The notes below the pieces were generated by a model. The model saw only the letters and a list, made by a program, of their open reading frames with translations, made no database searches and was not told where the DNA came from. Position numbers and translations under genes: made by a program. This document shows, piece by piece, positions 49,353-58,886 of a DNA stretch of 64,000 bases (its first letter is position 1; each line of letters begins with the position of its first letter). The DNA is from Aestuariibaculum suncheonense (GTDB lineage Bacteria > Bacteroidota > Bacteroidia > Flavobacteriales > Flavobacteriaceae): positions 62,001 through 126,000 of the forward strand of contig NZ_JACVXC010000004.1 in NCBI RefSeq assembly GCF_014596935.1, written 5' to 3'.

Positions 49353-52061
49353 TTATTTGACAACTATTTTTTTTGTTTCACTAAAACTGCCAGTTAATAA
49401 TTCTATAAAATACACCCCAGTAGTTAATTGTTCTACATTAATTTCTACATTACTTTTTCCATTTTCGGGTAATATTTTTTTTGTATATATTTTTTTTCCT
49501 GTTATAGAAAATATAGACACTTCTAATGGTTCTCCTTCAAATGAATTTCCCCATTCTCTATTAATTTTCAATGTTTCTCCCCGCTTTAATGGATTGGGGT
49601 AAATCTTAAATTCATTTAGCCTATTCTCCTGTATTGACAGCGCATTTGAAAAAGTTCCATACACTTCGACTTCTGCCATATTAATGGCATTTGTACCTTG
49701 CAACTGTAATCTTACATACCTGCCTTTTTGATTAATTGAAATGCTAGTTGGGCGTCCCATTTGACTAGTTTGATAAAATTCATAAACATCAGAACGCGTT
49801 AAAATATCGATAAGTGTCTCTGATGCTTGAAACGGATTTTCTGAAACTAAAACATAATAATTGGTCATACGATCTGCACAGCAATCTGTGCGATTATATA
49901 ACTTTATATTTGTGATATCTGCTAAATTACCCAAATCGACTTGCCACCATGGTTGAAATTCACTTAAAGTATGTGCTACAGAACCATCAATCCAATTCCC
50001 ACTGGTATCACCATCTACTGCTCGACTTGCCAATGCTCCACTTTGCACACTAGACTCATTAGCTGGTTTATTAAGCGCAAGATTATAAGGAATAATGTTT
50101 ACTACTGAGTGTGCACTCTCCCAATAAAACAAATCAGCCTTACCTCCATCTAAAACAATATCTACCGTGTACTCATTCCCTGAAACTTGAGTTAATAAAA
50201 TTTCCTCCACCACTCCAGTAGTAGGGTTAACTCTTTTTAAAACATCTACAGGATTTTCTCCAAAATCAATATTTAAAGTAATGGTTTGCTTTGCTAAACT
50301 AGCAAGTCCCTGATTAATATCATCCTGAAACAATGAAGATGAAGACTCATGGCAACAACCACTTGCCTTTGTCAATCCATTCATAATCATAAAGTACTTT
50401 GCATCCTTGTGATGTATTGGTCCCATACTTATATCTGTATCAGTACTTAAATTTTTTACTGGCTTAAAATATCCAATCAATACATCTCCTTTTAGATTAT
50501 GATTGGTCCCACTTACCATATTAGAGGCTGTTATTCCCGTTATATAAGGATCAGGATCGGAAACCGCGTCCCAAATAGCTACTTCATTAGGGGTTAAATT
50601 AGACACTGCATTTCCACCAAATAAATGCTCTCCTGGAATAAAACGTACGTCTGTTGTTTGTAATCTTGATAAATGAGGAGATAAATTCTTAAACTCCTTT
50701 AATGCATTTGCATACCAATAGTATCCAGGAAGTAGGTTACCTGCATTATCAATCCAGTAACTTCTATCCCAACGATTATACCTCCATGCACTTAACCATT
50801 TAGCTCCCATGGTTAAAGCGCCAAATACTTCTCCATAAATTTGAGATTCAGAAGTATAATAAAGTCCACCTTCACCTGCTTGAGTAGATCCTTGCCTAAA
50901 ACCAATGGTATATTGTCCAAACTCTATTGGTAAATTTCCATCACCATCAATACCTTCAAGCGCTAAGCGTCTATATCTACCAAGGTAGTTATACATGGAC
51001 CTCAAAGAACCTCCATCAAACTCTACTTGGCTTTCATTAAACAAATAGTTGTCAAAACTAATAAAATCAGGTTGTGCCTGTTGTATGTAGGTTCTCATTT
51101 GACTGTCGCTCCATTGATTAACATATTGATTATTATGCAACAAGACATCAGGATATTTTGCTTTACTTAAATCGAACCATTGCTTGAACCAATCTTTCAA
51201 TTCGTTGGAATAATTTTCTTCATCACCAAATCCTAAAGTAACCAAATTGCCTACTTTCTCTAATTGATAAGCATCTAAAAATCCATTTGAAACTTCAGAA
51301 GCTGTAGGCCCCATATCTAGTTGTGTTCCATAAGGGGCTTTTTCCATGCTCCAAAGCGCATTTGGGTGACGGTTAAAAAAATCAGGACTAAACATGGGCT
51401 TTTCATAAAATCCTTGAACAAACGGAAGATTTGTGTATTCATCAGCTACAGGAAAATGAGGCCCTACTAAAACAACTCCATTTTCTGCAAGCGCTCCACT
51501 TAAAGAAGTACTCACAAAGGGGTTTGGTGAAGCCAATATATAATAGCCTCTAAGTCGCTCGCCACAGCAATCTGTGCGATTATACACCATCACCGACTCT
51601 ACATCGTAATTAGCCCCCAAATCTACTTCCCACCATGGTTGTGAAGAAGACTGAGTATGCGTTACCGATGCATTATTAATATCGCCATTAGTATTCCCAT
51701 CTACCGCTCTACTTGCCTCAGAACTACCATTTGTACTAGACTGAGTAGCTACCTTATTTAGAGCTACATTCACTCCTCCACTAAAAACCTGTACCTCTGC
51801 TAAACTTAAAATCTCATTACTCTCTCCCGGTAACTGCACCCTAATATAGCGTACACTTTTTGAGCCTCCGTACACGTTCGAAACCCTTGAAGTCACACCA
51901 TTATCAAAAATAGGCCATTCGTGGCCTCCTGTGGCACTCCAAGTCTGAAACTGGAGTCCGTGTTTTATAAATAATTTTTGAGCTCTGTTAACTTGTTGTC
52001 CATATCCTGAAAACACAACCAAGCTAAAAACAGCCAGAATCATAAAAATTCTTTTTTTCAT
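49353..52061 (-). CDS. Secreted protein with two F-type lectin modules, an unassigned barrel-like region and T9SS tail
   Basis: 902 residues. Signal peptide ends GYGQ at about 21. The first lectin module lies at about 68-190 with H135 and R162-T-D-C-C-G-E-R169; the second is at about 660-800 with the same RTDCC signature. These fit the L-fucose-binding motif of F-type lectins, including the vicinal Cys pair. Residues about 210-520 read like a TIM-barrel hydrolase that I cannot assign; E281/E282 (GFGDEEN) and E380 (LPIEFGQ) could be catalytic. The C-terminus (FKIYPNPLK, GVYFIELL) is a type IX sorting domain. Likely a surface enzyme or binder for fucosylated glycan. Confidence 0.75.
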   Translation of the reverse strand: MKKRIFMILAVFSLVVFSGYGQQVNRAQKLFIKHGLQFQTWSATGGHEWPIFDNGVTSRVSNVYGGSKSVRYIRVQLPGESNEILSLAEVQVFSGGVNVALNKVATQSSTNGSSEASRAVDGNTNGDINNASVTHTQSSSQPWWEVDLGANYDVESVMVYNRTDCCGERLRGYYILASPNPFVSTSLSGALAENGVVLVGPHFPVADEYTNLPFVQGFYEKPMFSPDFFNRHPNALWSMEKAPYGTQLDMGPTASEVSNGFLDAYQLEKVGNLVTLGFGDEENYSNELKDWFKQWFDLSKAKYPDVLLHNNQYVNQWSDSQMRTYIQQAQPDFISFDNYLFNESQVEFDGGSLRSMYNYLGRYRRLALEGIDGDGNLPIEFGQYTIGFRQGSTQAGEGGLYYTSESQIYGEVFGALTMGAKWLSAWRYNRWDRSYWIDNAGNLLPGYYWYANALKEFKNLSPHLSRLQTTDVRFIPGEHLFGGNAVSNLTPNEVAIWDAVSDPDPYITGITASNMVSGTNHNLKGDVLIGYFKPVKNLSTDTDISMGPIHHKDAKYFMIMNGLTKASGCCHESSSSLFQDDINQGLASLAKQTITLNIDFGENPVDVLKRVNPTTGVVEEILLTQVSGNEYTVDIVLDGGKADLFYWESAHSVVNIIPYNLALNKPANESSVQSGALASRAVDGDTSGNWIDGSVAHTLSEFQPWWQVDLGNLADITNIKLYNRTDCCADRMTNYYVLVSENPFQASETLIDILTRSDVYEFYQTSQMGRPTSISINQKGRYVRLQLQGTNAINMAEVEVYGTFSNALSIQENRLNEFKIYPNPLKRGETLKINREWGNSFEGEPLEVSIFSITGKKIYTKKILPENGKSNVEINVEQLTTGVYFIELLTGSFSETKKIVVK

Positions 52062-52510
52062 AATTTAATATTTTAATAAAAACTAAGAGGAATACAAGTT
52101 ATAGCGTAATAAGTCAATAATATTTTTTTAGCAACTCTTTACTATTCAAATTTGACGAACAATCAACTTAGTGAACAACTCATAACAATAGCAATCTCAT
52201 ACTGTCTGCCTTTTAAAAACTGCTATACAAAAAACTTTCAATTAACATCAGGACACTTCTGCAACAAAAAAAGGGTTAATCATTTAACCCAAAATATATA
52301 TTCAAAAAAGCTTGACTCTTTTGCCTTGATAATTATGAGACAATACTTCGCTAAGGACTATTAATTAATCGTGAGTGAGTTAGAGCTATAATATGTTTTT
52401 TTATAATACTCCACAAATAGCTCTAACCCTTATTCTTTTTTACATTAATCACATTTAGTAAAAATAAACTCACGACTTTTATTAATTACTAACTCAAAAC
52501 TTTATAATAA
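52062..52510. other. Intergenic region with a perfect 11-bp inverted repeat
   Basis: 449 bp between the lectin-barrel gene and the DUF1735 gene. GTTAGAGCTAT at 52379-52389 pairs exactly with ATAGCTCTAAC at 52417-52427, loop 27 nt; a T-rich tail follows only on the plus strand. The gap is large for an operon, so an internal promoter for the enzyme half of the PUL is likely. A short open frame at 52152-52364 has no recognisable features. Confidence 0.5.
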
Positions 52511-53461
52511 CTATTCAATGCCCATAACCTCAACTTCAGCCAAACCTAAATAAGTATTTCCTGTTAACTGAACTCTAACATACCTTCCTGTTCTGGTAAC
52601 CGGAATTGTTGTTTGGTAGCCAGCTACACCAGCATGAAAATAACTGTAGACACCTTCTTGATTTAAAATATTCGCTACAGAATTCGACTCAAATGGTACA
52701 TCAGAAACAAAAACATAAAAATCTACTAATCGCTCTGAACAGCAATCTTGCCTATTGTATAAGATTACTTCTTGGATAAATGGAGATACCTTTTCTAAAT
52801 CAACTTCCCACCATTCTTCTCCAGCATTACCCGTGTGCGATACAGATCCATTAGACCAAAACCCACTGGTATTACCATCTACTGCTCGGCTACTAATAGC
52901 CCCTGAAAGTGTACTTGATTGCATTGTTGGTTTTCCAATTGCAATGTTTGGAGGAGGTCCTCCTTGAACCACATAATATTTTCTATTCATCGATTTATCT
53001 AGTGGTATATTAGGGTCACTTACATTTGTTATTTCTAGGGGCAATAGATAAATAGTTTCCTGATCTAAATTGGTCGTACTAATTGTTAAGCTAACTGAAT
53101 TTGACACCTTTGTCCCAGCTTCTATAATGAAGTCCTTAGAACTAAAAGTAACATTTTCAATAGGCAAAGACTGATAGCTTGTATTATTGCTTTCATTATA
53201 AACCTCAACTAAATCATTATTCTGATCTATTGAAACATTTACATTGATTTTAGTTTCATCGTATAAAGACACTGCAATGTCTTTTTTTGAAGGATAATCT
53301 AAAAACAATATATCAAAAGGTTCACTAATAGTTTTTTCTGTTGGAGAAATAAAAATTCCGTTAGGTGTTTTCATTTCAACTGGATCGTTATTACAACTAA
53401 TAATAAGTATGACACAAATTAGAAGTGCATATATATTGATTTTTTTATATTTTAATTTCAT
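52511..53461 (-). CDS. DUF1735 domain lipoprotein with C-terminal F-type lectin domain
   Basis: 316 residues. Lipobox at about Cys23 (ILIISC). Residues about 45-165 form a DUF1735 (BT_3987-like N-terminal) domain; about 170-316 form an F-type lectin, with His in VSHTGN and the R-Q-D-C-C-S-E-R fucose motif, ending RYVRVQLTGNT and LAEVEV. It is encoded 37 bp after SusD, the place of a surface glycan-binding protein (SusE/F-like). It probably presents fucosylated ligand to the SusCD pair. Confidence 0.88.
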   Translation of the reverse strand: MKLKYKKINIYALLICVILIISCNNDPVEMKTPNGIFISPTEKTISEPFDILFLDYPSKKDIAVSLYDETKINVNVSIDQNNDLVEVYNESNNTSYQSLPIENVTFSSKDFIIEAGTKVSNSVSLTISTTNLDQETIYLLPLEITNVSDPNIPLDKSMNRKYYVVQGGPPPNIAIGKPTMQSSTLSGAISSRAVDGNTSGFWSNGSVSHTGNAGEEWWEVDLEKVSPFIQEVILYNRQDCCSERLVDFYVFVSDVPFESNSVANILNQEGVYSYFHAGVAGYQTTIPVTRTGRYVRVQLTGNTYLGLAEVEVMGIE

Positions 53462-53498
53462 TTTATAAGGGAATAATATTAAACTTAATTATACAGTT

Positions 53499-55352
53499 CT
53501 ACCAACCCGGATTCTGTACTAACTTTTCACTTTTTTGAATTTCATTAAGTGGTATGGGATACAAATACATAGCTGTATTCCAGACTCTGTTTTCATATGG
53601 CGTTCTTTGATAAAAAGTGGCATCATCTTGCTCTGCACTCATATTCATTCCATAAAAAGGACCTCCTTGACCGCCTTCACCCACAGGGTTTTCAGCAATC
53701 ATCCATCGTCTCACATCAAAGTAACGCTGTCCTTCTGTAGCTAATTCTACACGCATTTCCCTTCTTATAGCTTCACGTTGGGCTATTTTATTTCCTACTA
53801 TTTCTGGTTTAATGTCTATAAGTTTTGGAATCCCTGCTCGCTCACGAATACGATCTACATATTCGATAACTCTTGTATCAGAAGGGTTAACTTCATTAAG
53901 TGCTTCGGCGTATAGAAGATAAAACTCGGCTAGACGGTAAAGAATTGCTGGTCTATACTCATTCCTCGGGTAACTTCCTGAATTATAAATCTCTCTACTA
54001 ATACGTTTGTAAAGCATATATCCTGACCAAGGGTAATTTGATGACATATTACCATTACCACTACCTCTATGAAATTGTATTTTATTATTGCTTATATGCC
54101 AATTTCTATTTTGGAAAAACACCGTTTGATAAAATCGTGGCTCTCTATTAATCCACATTTTATAAATTCCTTCTCCTACATGACCTGAAATATCTTCACC
54201 CGCGGTAGAAAATCCTGTTTCAGAATATAAAGGGGATTCTTCAATAGGCAAACCATCTACCATTAAATAATCATCCACTAATTCCTGGGTAATGGCGATA
54301 CTAGCAAAACCACCTCTTTCTGTACGAGGTGTACATCTTCTGTCGATACCTTCATTAGATAATGTTCCCCAAGAAGAACGGGGACTAGCCCAAATAACCT
54401 CCTCATTTACACTTCTGAACAAATTATAAAGCGAGGTATCTGGATTATAAGTGCCATTGGTATTATATTCCTTATAAAGGCTATAATAGCCATCTTCAGC
54501 AAAATCTATAAACTCCTGCATAGCATCTAAAGCTCTTTGCCATTTTGAATCATCTCGTTCTGGAAATAATTGTTTTCCATCCTTATCTGTAAGGCTGAGT
54601 GCTTCTTGATACTCTCCATTAAACAATGGACTTGCAGCATACATCAATAATCGACCTCTAACAGCCAAAGCTACGCCTTTGGTAGGTAAAGCCAGAAAGG
54701 CATCGGCTGTTTCAATATCATTTAATTGTTCTGATACAGCTTTTAATTCTGAATCAATAAAATTGACCACTTCATCAACCGAATTTCTAGCAAAGTCTAA
54801 ATCTGGAGAACTAGGATCTGCAGCAAAATCCATAATAGGTATTGGCCCATACAATTCAAATAATAAATAATGGTAATAGGCTCTTAGAAATCTGGCCTGT
54901 GCTTTAAGCTGACTTAACTCATCAATATCGATAAAATCGGCTTCTCCTGACTGAGGAATAACCTTGGCATTATCTAAAAACAAATTTGCTTGTCTTATTA
55001 GCGTATACAGTGTACCCCATCTATGAAATGGTGCATTACCTGAATTGTATCCATTAGTGGTGACGCTCCTCAAAGTACCTTGTGCAGCTTTTAACTCATC
55101 TGTTAAACCTGCCCAAGGATTATCGAGACCTCCAAGGGTATAACTCGGACTAAATATCATATTTGAGCTCTCAGGGATACCTGTAAAAATATTTCTATGA
55201 AAACTTCTTACCTGCGATGGAATACTAAATATCTCTTCCATAGTTTGCTCTCCTGCCAACTCATCAGAAACATCCAAATAATCCTTATTACATGACACAT
55301 TTATTAAAAATGCTGTAAATAATATTAATGTTTTATATATAGTCTTTTTCAT
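53499..55352 (-). CDS. SusD/RagB family glycan-binding outer membrane lipoprotein
   Basis: 617 residues. Lipobox at about Cys21 (INVSC). The sequence begins CNKDYLDVSDELAGE and ends YLYPIPLNEIQKSEKLVQNPGW-like, with the QNPGW terminus typical of SusD proteins; EGQRYFDVRRW and the TPR-like helices are present. It forms the lid of the SusC porin and binds the polymer at the surface. The SusC stop is 3 bp upstream. Confidence 0.94.
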   Translation of the reverse strand: MKKTIYKTLILFTAFLINVSCNKDYLDVSDELAGEQTMEEIFSIPSQVRSFHRNIFTGIPESSNMIFSPSYTLGGLDNPWAGLTDELKAAQGTLRSVTTNGYNSGNAPFHRWGTLYTLIRQANLFLDNAKVIPQSGEADFIDIDELSQLKAQARFLRAYYHYLLFELYGPIPIMDFAADPSSPDLDFARNSVDEVVNFIDSELKAVSEQLNDIETADAFLALPTKGVALAVRGRLLMYAASPLFNGEYQEALSLTDKDGKQLFPERDDSKWQRALDAMQEFIDFAEDGYYSLYKEYNTNGTYNPDTSLYNLFRSVNEEVIWASPRSSWGTLSNEGIDRRCTPRTERGGFASIAITQELVDDYLMVDGLPIEESPLYSETGFSTAGEDISGHVGEGIYKMWINREPRFYQTVFFQNRNWHISNNKIQFHRGSGNGNMSSNYPWSGYMLYKRISREIYNSGSYPRNEYRPAILYRLAEFYLLYAEALNEVNPSDTRVIEYVDRIRERAGIPKLIDIKPEIVGNKIAQREAIRREMRVELATEGQRYFDVRRWMIAENPVGEGGQGGPFYGMNMSAEQDDATFYQRTPYENRVWNTAMYLYPIPLNEIQKSEKLVQNPGW

Positions 55353-55355
55353 TTT

Positions 55356-58300
55356 TTATAATTTAAGTTCTAATCCAAAAGTAACATTTCTAGAAAGCGG
55401 ATAGTTCATTCCAGCATTCTCATTTCCAATCTCTGGATCCCACATTTTAATTTTATCCCATACATGCAGATTGTTACCCATAACGTAAAAACGACCACTT
55501 GTTAAACTCAATTTGTCTAATAAATTTTTAGAGAAATTGTATCCTATTTCTACATTTTTCAAACGCAAAAAACTTGCATCACGTAACCACCATGTACTCG
55601 CTACAGTATTATGAAAGAAATTAGAGGTTCTTAAACGTGGAAACATTACATCTTGCGAAGGATTATCTTGAGACCATCTATTTAAAGCCGCCTTTCTAAT
55701 TGATGTTTCCTGAACACCCCATGTGAAAGGGTGAAACCCTTGCCCATTAGATCCTCCCAACACCGTTGAAACGCTTCCTGCTCCTTGAAAGAATATATTT
55801 GCATAAAATCCTTTATAGTCTACATTAAGACCAACACCATATATTAACTCAGGTACCGAAGGTTTTGCTATTTGTCTAGACTGATCAAACTGATTAATTT
55901 CACCATCACCATTTAAATCAACATATTTAATGTCTCCTGGTCTGATATTACCTCCTAAACTAGACACAGCATACCCTTCCTTTAATTCAAACGTTTCTGT
56001 TCCATCAGGGGCAACATTAATATCAAAATCTTCACGATCGTATAATCTTTCAGCTACATACAAGTTAGCCGTTCTTAAGCTTGTCCCTGTAACATTCATC
56101 CAATCATACAACTGAGGCACTTCATCATATTCCAAAATTTTATTTTTAGCATAAGTTAAATTCCCTCGAAGAGACACCGTGAAATCTCCAAAATTCTCTC
56201 TTGCCATTAAACTACCATCGAATCCTTTATTAGAAACTTCTCCAAAATTTTGCCAAGGCGCTTGTCTTAAACCCGCAGCTTCAGATACAGTACGTCTTTG
56301 TAGCAAAATACTTGATCGGGTATTATCAAAATAGTTTAATTGTAAATTAATTCTATTGGAAAATAAATCGATATCCAAACCATAATTTCTCTTATCTTCA
56401 ATTTCCCATGTTAGCCCTGGAGCTGAAAAACGTCCTTCTACCAAGCCTCCTATCGAATTTAAACCACCATTACTACCAATTCCTATTGGATAACCTCCTG
56501 CATTATTAAAACTAGATCTATATAAAAAACGCTCACCCCCAGTATCATCGTTCCCTGTTCTACCAATAGAGTATCTTAATTTTAATCCATTAATGACTTT
56601 AGAAATGCCACTATCTTTCCAAAACGCCTCATTATCAACAAGCCATGCTACACCCATTGCAGGGAAGAGACCAAATCGATTTCCATCTGCAAAAGTTTCA
56701 CTACCTGTGATACCAAAATTAACTTCTAAGGAGTATCTATTATCATACAGATATGTTCCTCTTCCTACATAGGCTTGCTTTCTAAAAGCTAACGCTTGAT
56801 TATGCAATTGGGTTTCTTTCTGATAATACAGCAACATACCACCTACATCATGTTTTTCATTAAAGGATCTATTGTAATTTACAGAAGCTTCTAAATAAAT
56901 TCTTTTTTCTCCTGAGTTCCCTTCAGCAGGCTCTCCAAAAGGCACCTCATTTACCACTTGATTAAGGACTAAATTTCCATTTAAATCTCTTCCGGAAGCT
57001 ACATACTGAGCTGGAGTTTTAGTTCTACTTGTAGTATAAAGCGAGTAACTATCATAACTTACTACACCTTTAGCACTTAAACCTTGAGTAATAACATCTA
57101 AATCCTGAACTAAAGCTACCTTAGATTGAGTTGAACTTCTCCATTCTTTAGAATACCCAGACTCCATCAATAAGTTATATGGATTTACTCGATTACCACT
57201 AGGAACAGGGTGTCCAGCATTTGTTCCGTCTGAAAACACCATTGGAAATAAATTTGGAGGCGCTATGGTCATTCTTTGAAAAATGGTCGTAGAACCTACT
57301 CCAGGATAATTTGTTTCTAAATATTGTCCACTTAAATCAACACTTAATAATGTTGTTGGCGAAACATCAAAATCGACATTACTTCTTAAATTATATCTAT
57401 TAAGGCCAATATTATTATTGTAATCTGCTAAGGAATTTTGCTGAAAAATACCGCCCTGATTGAAATAAGATCCAGAAATAAAGAACTTAGCCTTTTCTCC
57501 TCCTCCTCTAAAATTTAGAGTGTGTCTTGTAGATGTACTATAATCTGACAATAAATTTAGCCAGTTTACATCAGGGTAAAGATCTGGATCTTGCCCTGAT
57601 TCATGCCGCGCAATAAGTTCATCGCTATACATTGGAGCACTTCCTTCATTAAAAAGGGCCTCATTATATAATCTCATAAAATCACCGGCACCGACAAACT
57701 CAGGTAATCTCGTTGGTTCTGAAACACCATACTCACCGCGATATGAAATAACTGTTTTTTGATTAACCCCTCGTTTTGATGTTATAAGTATAACACCATT
57801 AGCTCCTTCGGCTCCATAGACCGCAGTTGCTGCAGCATCTTTTAATAGTGTAAAGGTTTGAATTTCATCAGGATCGATATCATTTAAGGATCTAGGAATA
57901 CCATCAACTAACACTAAAGGTCCCGTACCTCCTGCAAACGAACTAATACCTCTAATCCAGAATTCAGAATTATCATATCCTGGCTCTCCGGAGCGTTGTA
58001 TAGCAATTAAACCAGGTATTTGCCCTGCTAAATTATTACTAAGACTTCGATTAGGCATTCTTAATTGTTCACCTTTAACAGTACTTACAGCACTCACCAA
58101 ACTGGCTTCCTTTTGTTTACCAAAACCAACAACAACAACATCATCAAGTGCTTCTGTATTGGTTTCAAGAATTAATTCGTAATGTCTTTTAGAACCTATA
58201 TTTACTTCTAAAGTGGTATATCCCACAAAGGATACTTTTATTTTTGGCTTTTTAGTTTGGAGCGTTAAAGTAAATTTCCCGTCAAAATCTGTCATAACTC

Positions 58301-58787
58301 CAACACCTGAACCTACCTCAACTACATTAGCTCCTGGAATAGGGATTCCTTCTGAATCAAGAATAACCCCTGTAATTTCATTTTCTTGCTGATTTTTCAA
58401 ACTGCTATCAGAAGTATCTTCCTGCTCTTTAATAACAATGGTATTACCATTAATGATTTCAAAATTTAATTTGGAATTAGCAATACTATTTTTTAGTAGG
58501 TCGTTTGCTTTTATAGTTCCTTTTTTTAAATGCGCTTTGGGATAATCCTTAAACAATCCGTCCTGATAAATAAATTTGTAATCCGTTTGATCACTGATCA
58601 ACTTAAAAAGTTCATCAATGGTTATTGTTTTATCAGAGTCAATAAAGATTTTAAAATTTTGAGATAACACCGCATTAGGTGTTAAACTAAATACAGAACA
58701 GAAGGTCAAGAAGATGAATGTTCTCATAAAAATCATTAAAAGCCGTTTTCTGAATCGAAAACACGCATCAGTTTGGTTAATTTTCAT
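55356..58787 (-). CDS. SusC/RagA family TonB-dependent transporter with STN domain
   Basis: 1143 residues. A basic leader and signal segment (to about 43), an STN domain at about 45-120 (ITIDELFKLISDQTDYKF), a carboxypeptidase-regulatory-like domain at about 137-215 (GVILDSEGIPIPGANV), plug from DDVVVVGFGKQ, and barrel ending in FGLELKL. The STN domain couples it to the FecR gene just upstream. An internal ATG at the MRTFIFLTF position would give a more usual signal peptide. It imports oligosaccharides from the PUL substrate. Confidence 0.93.
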   Translation of the reverse strand: MKINQTDACFRFRKRLLMIFMRTFIFLTFCSVFSLTPNAVLSQNFKIFIDSDKTITIDELFKLISDQTDYKFIYQDGLFKDYPKAHLKKGTIKANDLLKNSIANSKLNFEIINGNTIVIKEQEDTSDSSLKNQQENEITGVILDSEGIPIPGANVVEVGSGVGVMTDFDGKFTLTLQTKKPKIKVSFVGYTTLEVNIGSKRHYELILETNTEALDDVVVVGFGKQKEASLVSAVSTVKGEQLRMPNRSLSNNLAGQIPGLIAIQRSGEPGYDNSEFWIRGISSFAGGTGPLVLVDGIPRSLNDIDPDEIQTFTLLKDAAATAVYGAEGANGVILITSKRGVNQKTVISYRGEYGVSEPTRLPEFVGAGDFMRLYNEALFNEGSAPMYSDELIARHESGQDPDLYPDVNWLNLLSDYSTSTRHTLNFRGGGEKAKFFISGSYFNQGGIFQQNSLADYNNNIGLNRYNLRSNVDFDVSPTTLLSVDLSGQYLETNYPGVGSTTIFQRMTIAPPNLFPMVFSDGTNAGHPVPSGNRVNPYNLLMESGYSKEWRSSTQSKVALVQDLDVITQGLSAKGVVSYDSYSLYTTSRTKTPAQYVASGRDLNGNLVLNQVVNEVPFGEPAEGNSGEKRIYLEASVNYNRSFNEKHDVGGMLLYYQKETQLHNQALAFRKQAYVGRGTYLYDNRYSLEVNFGITGSETFADGNRFGLFPAMGVAWLVDNEAFWKDSGISKVINGLKLRYSIGRTGNDDTGGERFLYRSSFNNAGGYPIGIGSNGGLNSIGGLVEGRFSAPGLTWEIEDKRNYGLDIDLFSNRINLQLNYFDNTRSSILLQRRTVSEAAGLRQAPWQNFGEVSNKGFDGSLMARENFGDFTVSLRGNLTYAKNKILEYDEVPQLYDWMNVTGTSLRTANLYVAERLYDREDFDINVAPDGTETFELKEGYAVSSLGGNIRPGDIKYVDLNGDGEINQFDQSRQIAKPSVPELIYGVGLNVDYKGFYANIFFQGAGSVSTVLGGSNGQGFHPFTWGVQETSIRKAALNRWSQDNPSQDVMFPRLRTSNFFHNTVASTWWLRDASFLRLKNVEIGYNFSKNLLDKLSLTSGRFYVMGNNLHVWDKIKMWDPEIGNENAGMNYPLSRNVTFGLELKL

Positions 58788-58834
58788 AAATTTGCATACG
58801 TTTTAATTGGTTAAAAATTTAATTGATTATCACA

Positions 58835-58883
58835 GAAAAAAGGGGATAGAATTGCTTACGGTGAGATGTGGTATTCTACCCCT
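58835..58883 (-). terminator. Rho-independent terminator between FecR and SusC genes
   Basis: On the minus strand the arm at 58873-58883 pairs with 58841-58852, 11 bp with one bulge, followed by a run of U (plus-strand A-run 58835-58840). It lies 4 bp past the FecR stop, so the sigma/FecR transcript should end here and SusC needs its own promoter, most likely the one used by the sigma factor. Confidence 0.8.
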
Positions 58884-58886
58884 CTT

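Noticed and set aside
52152-52364. 70-residue plus-strand frame in the PUL gap
   Set aside because: No signal, motif or leader; sits in a non-coding gap with an inverted repeat.
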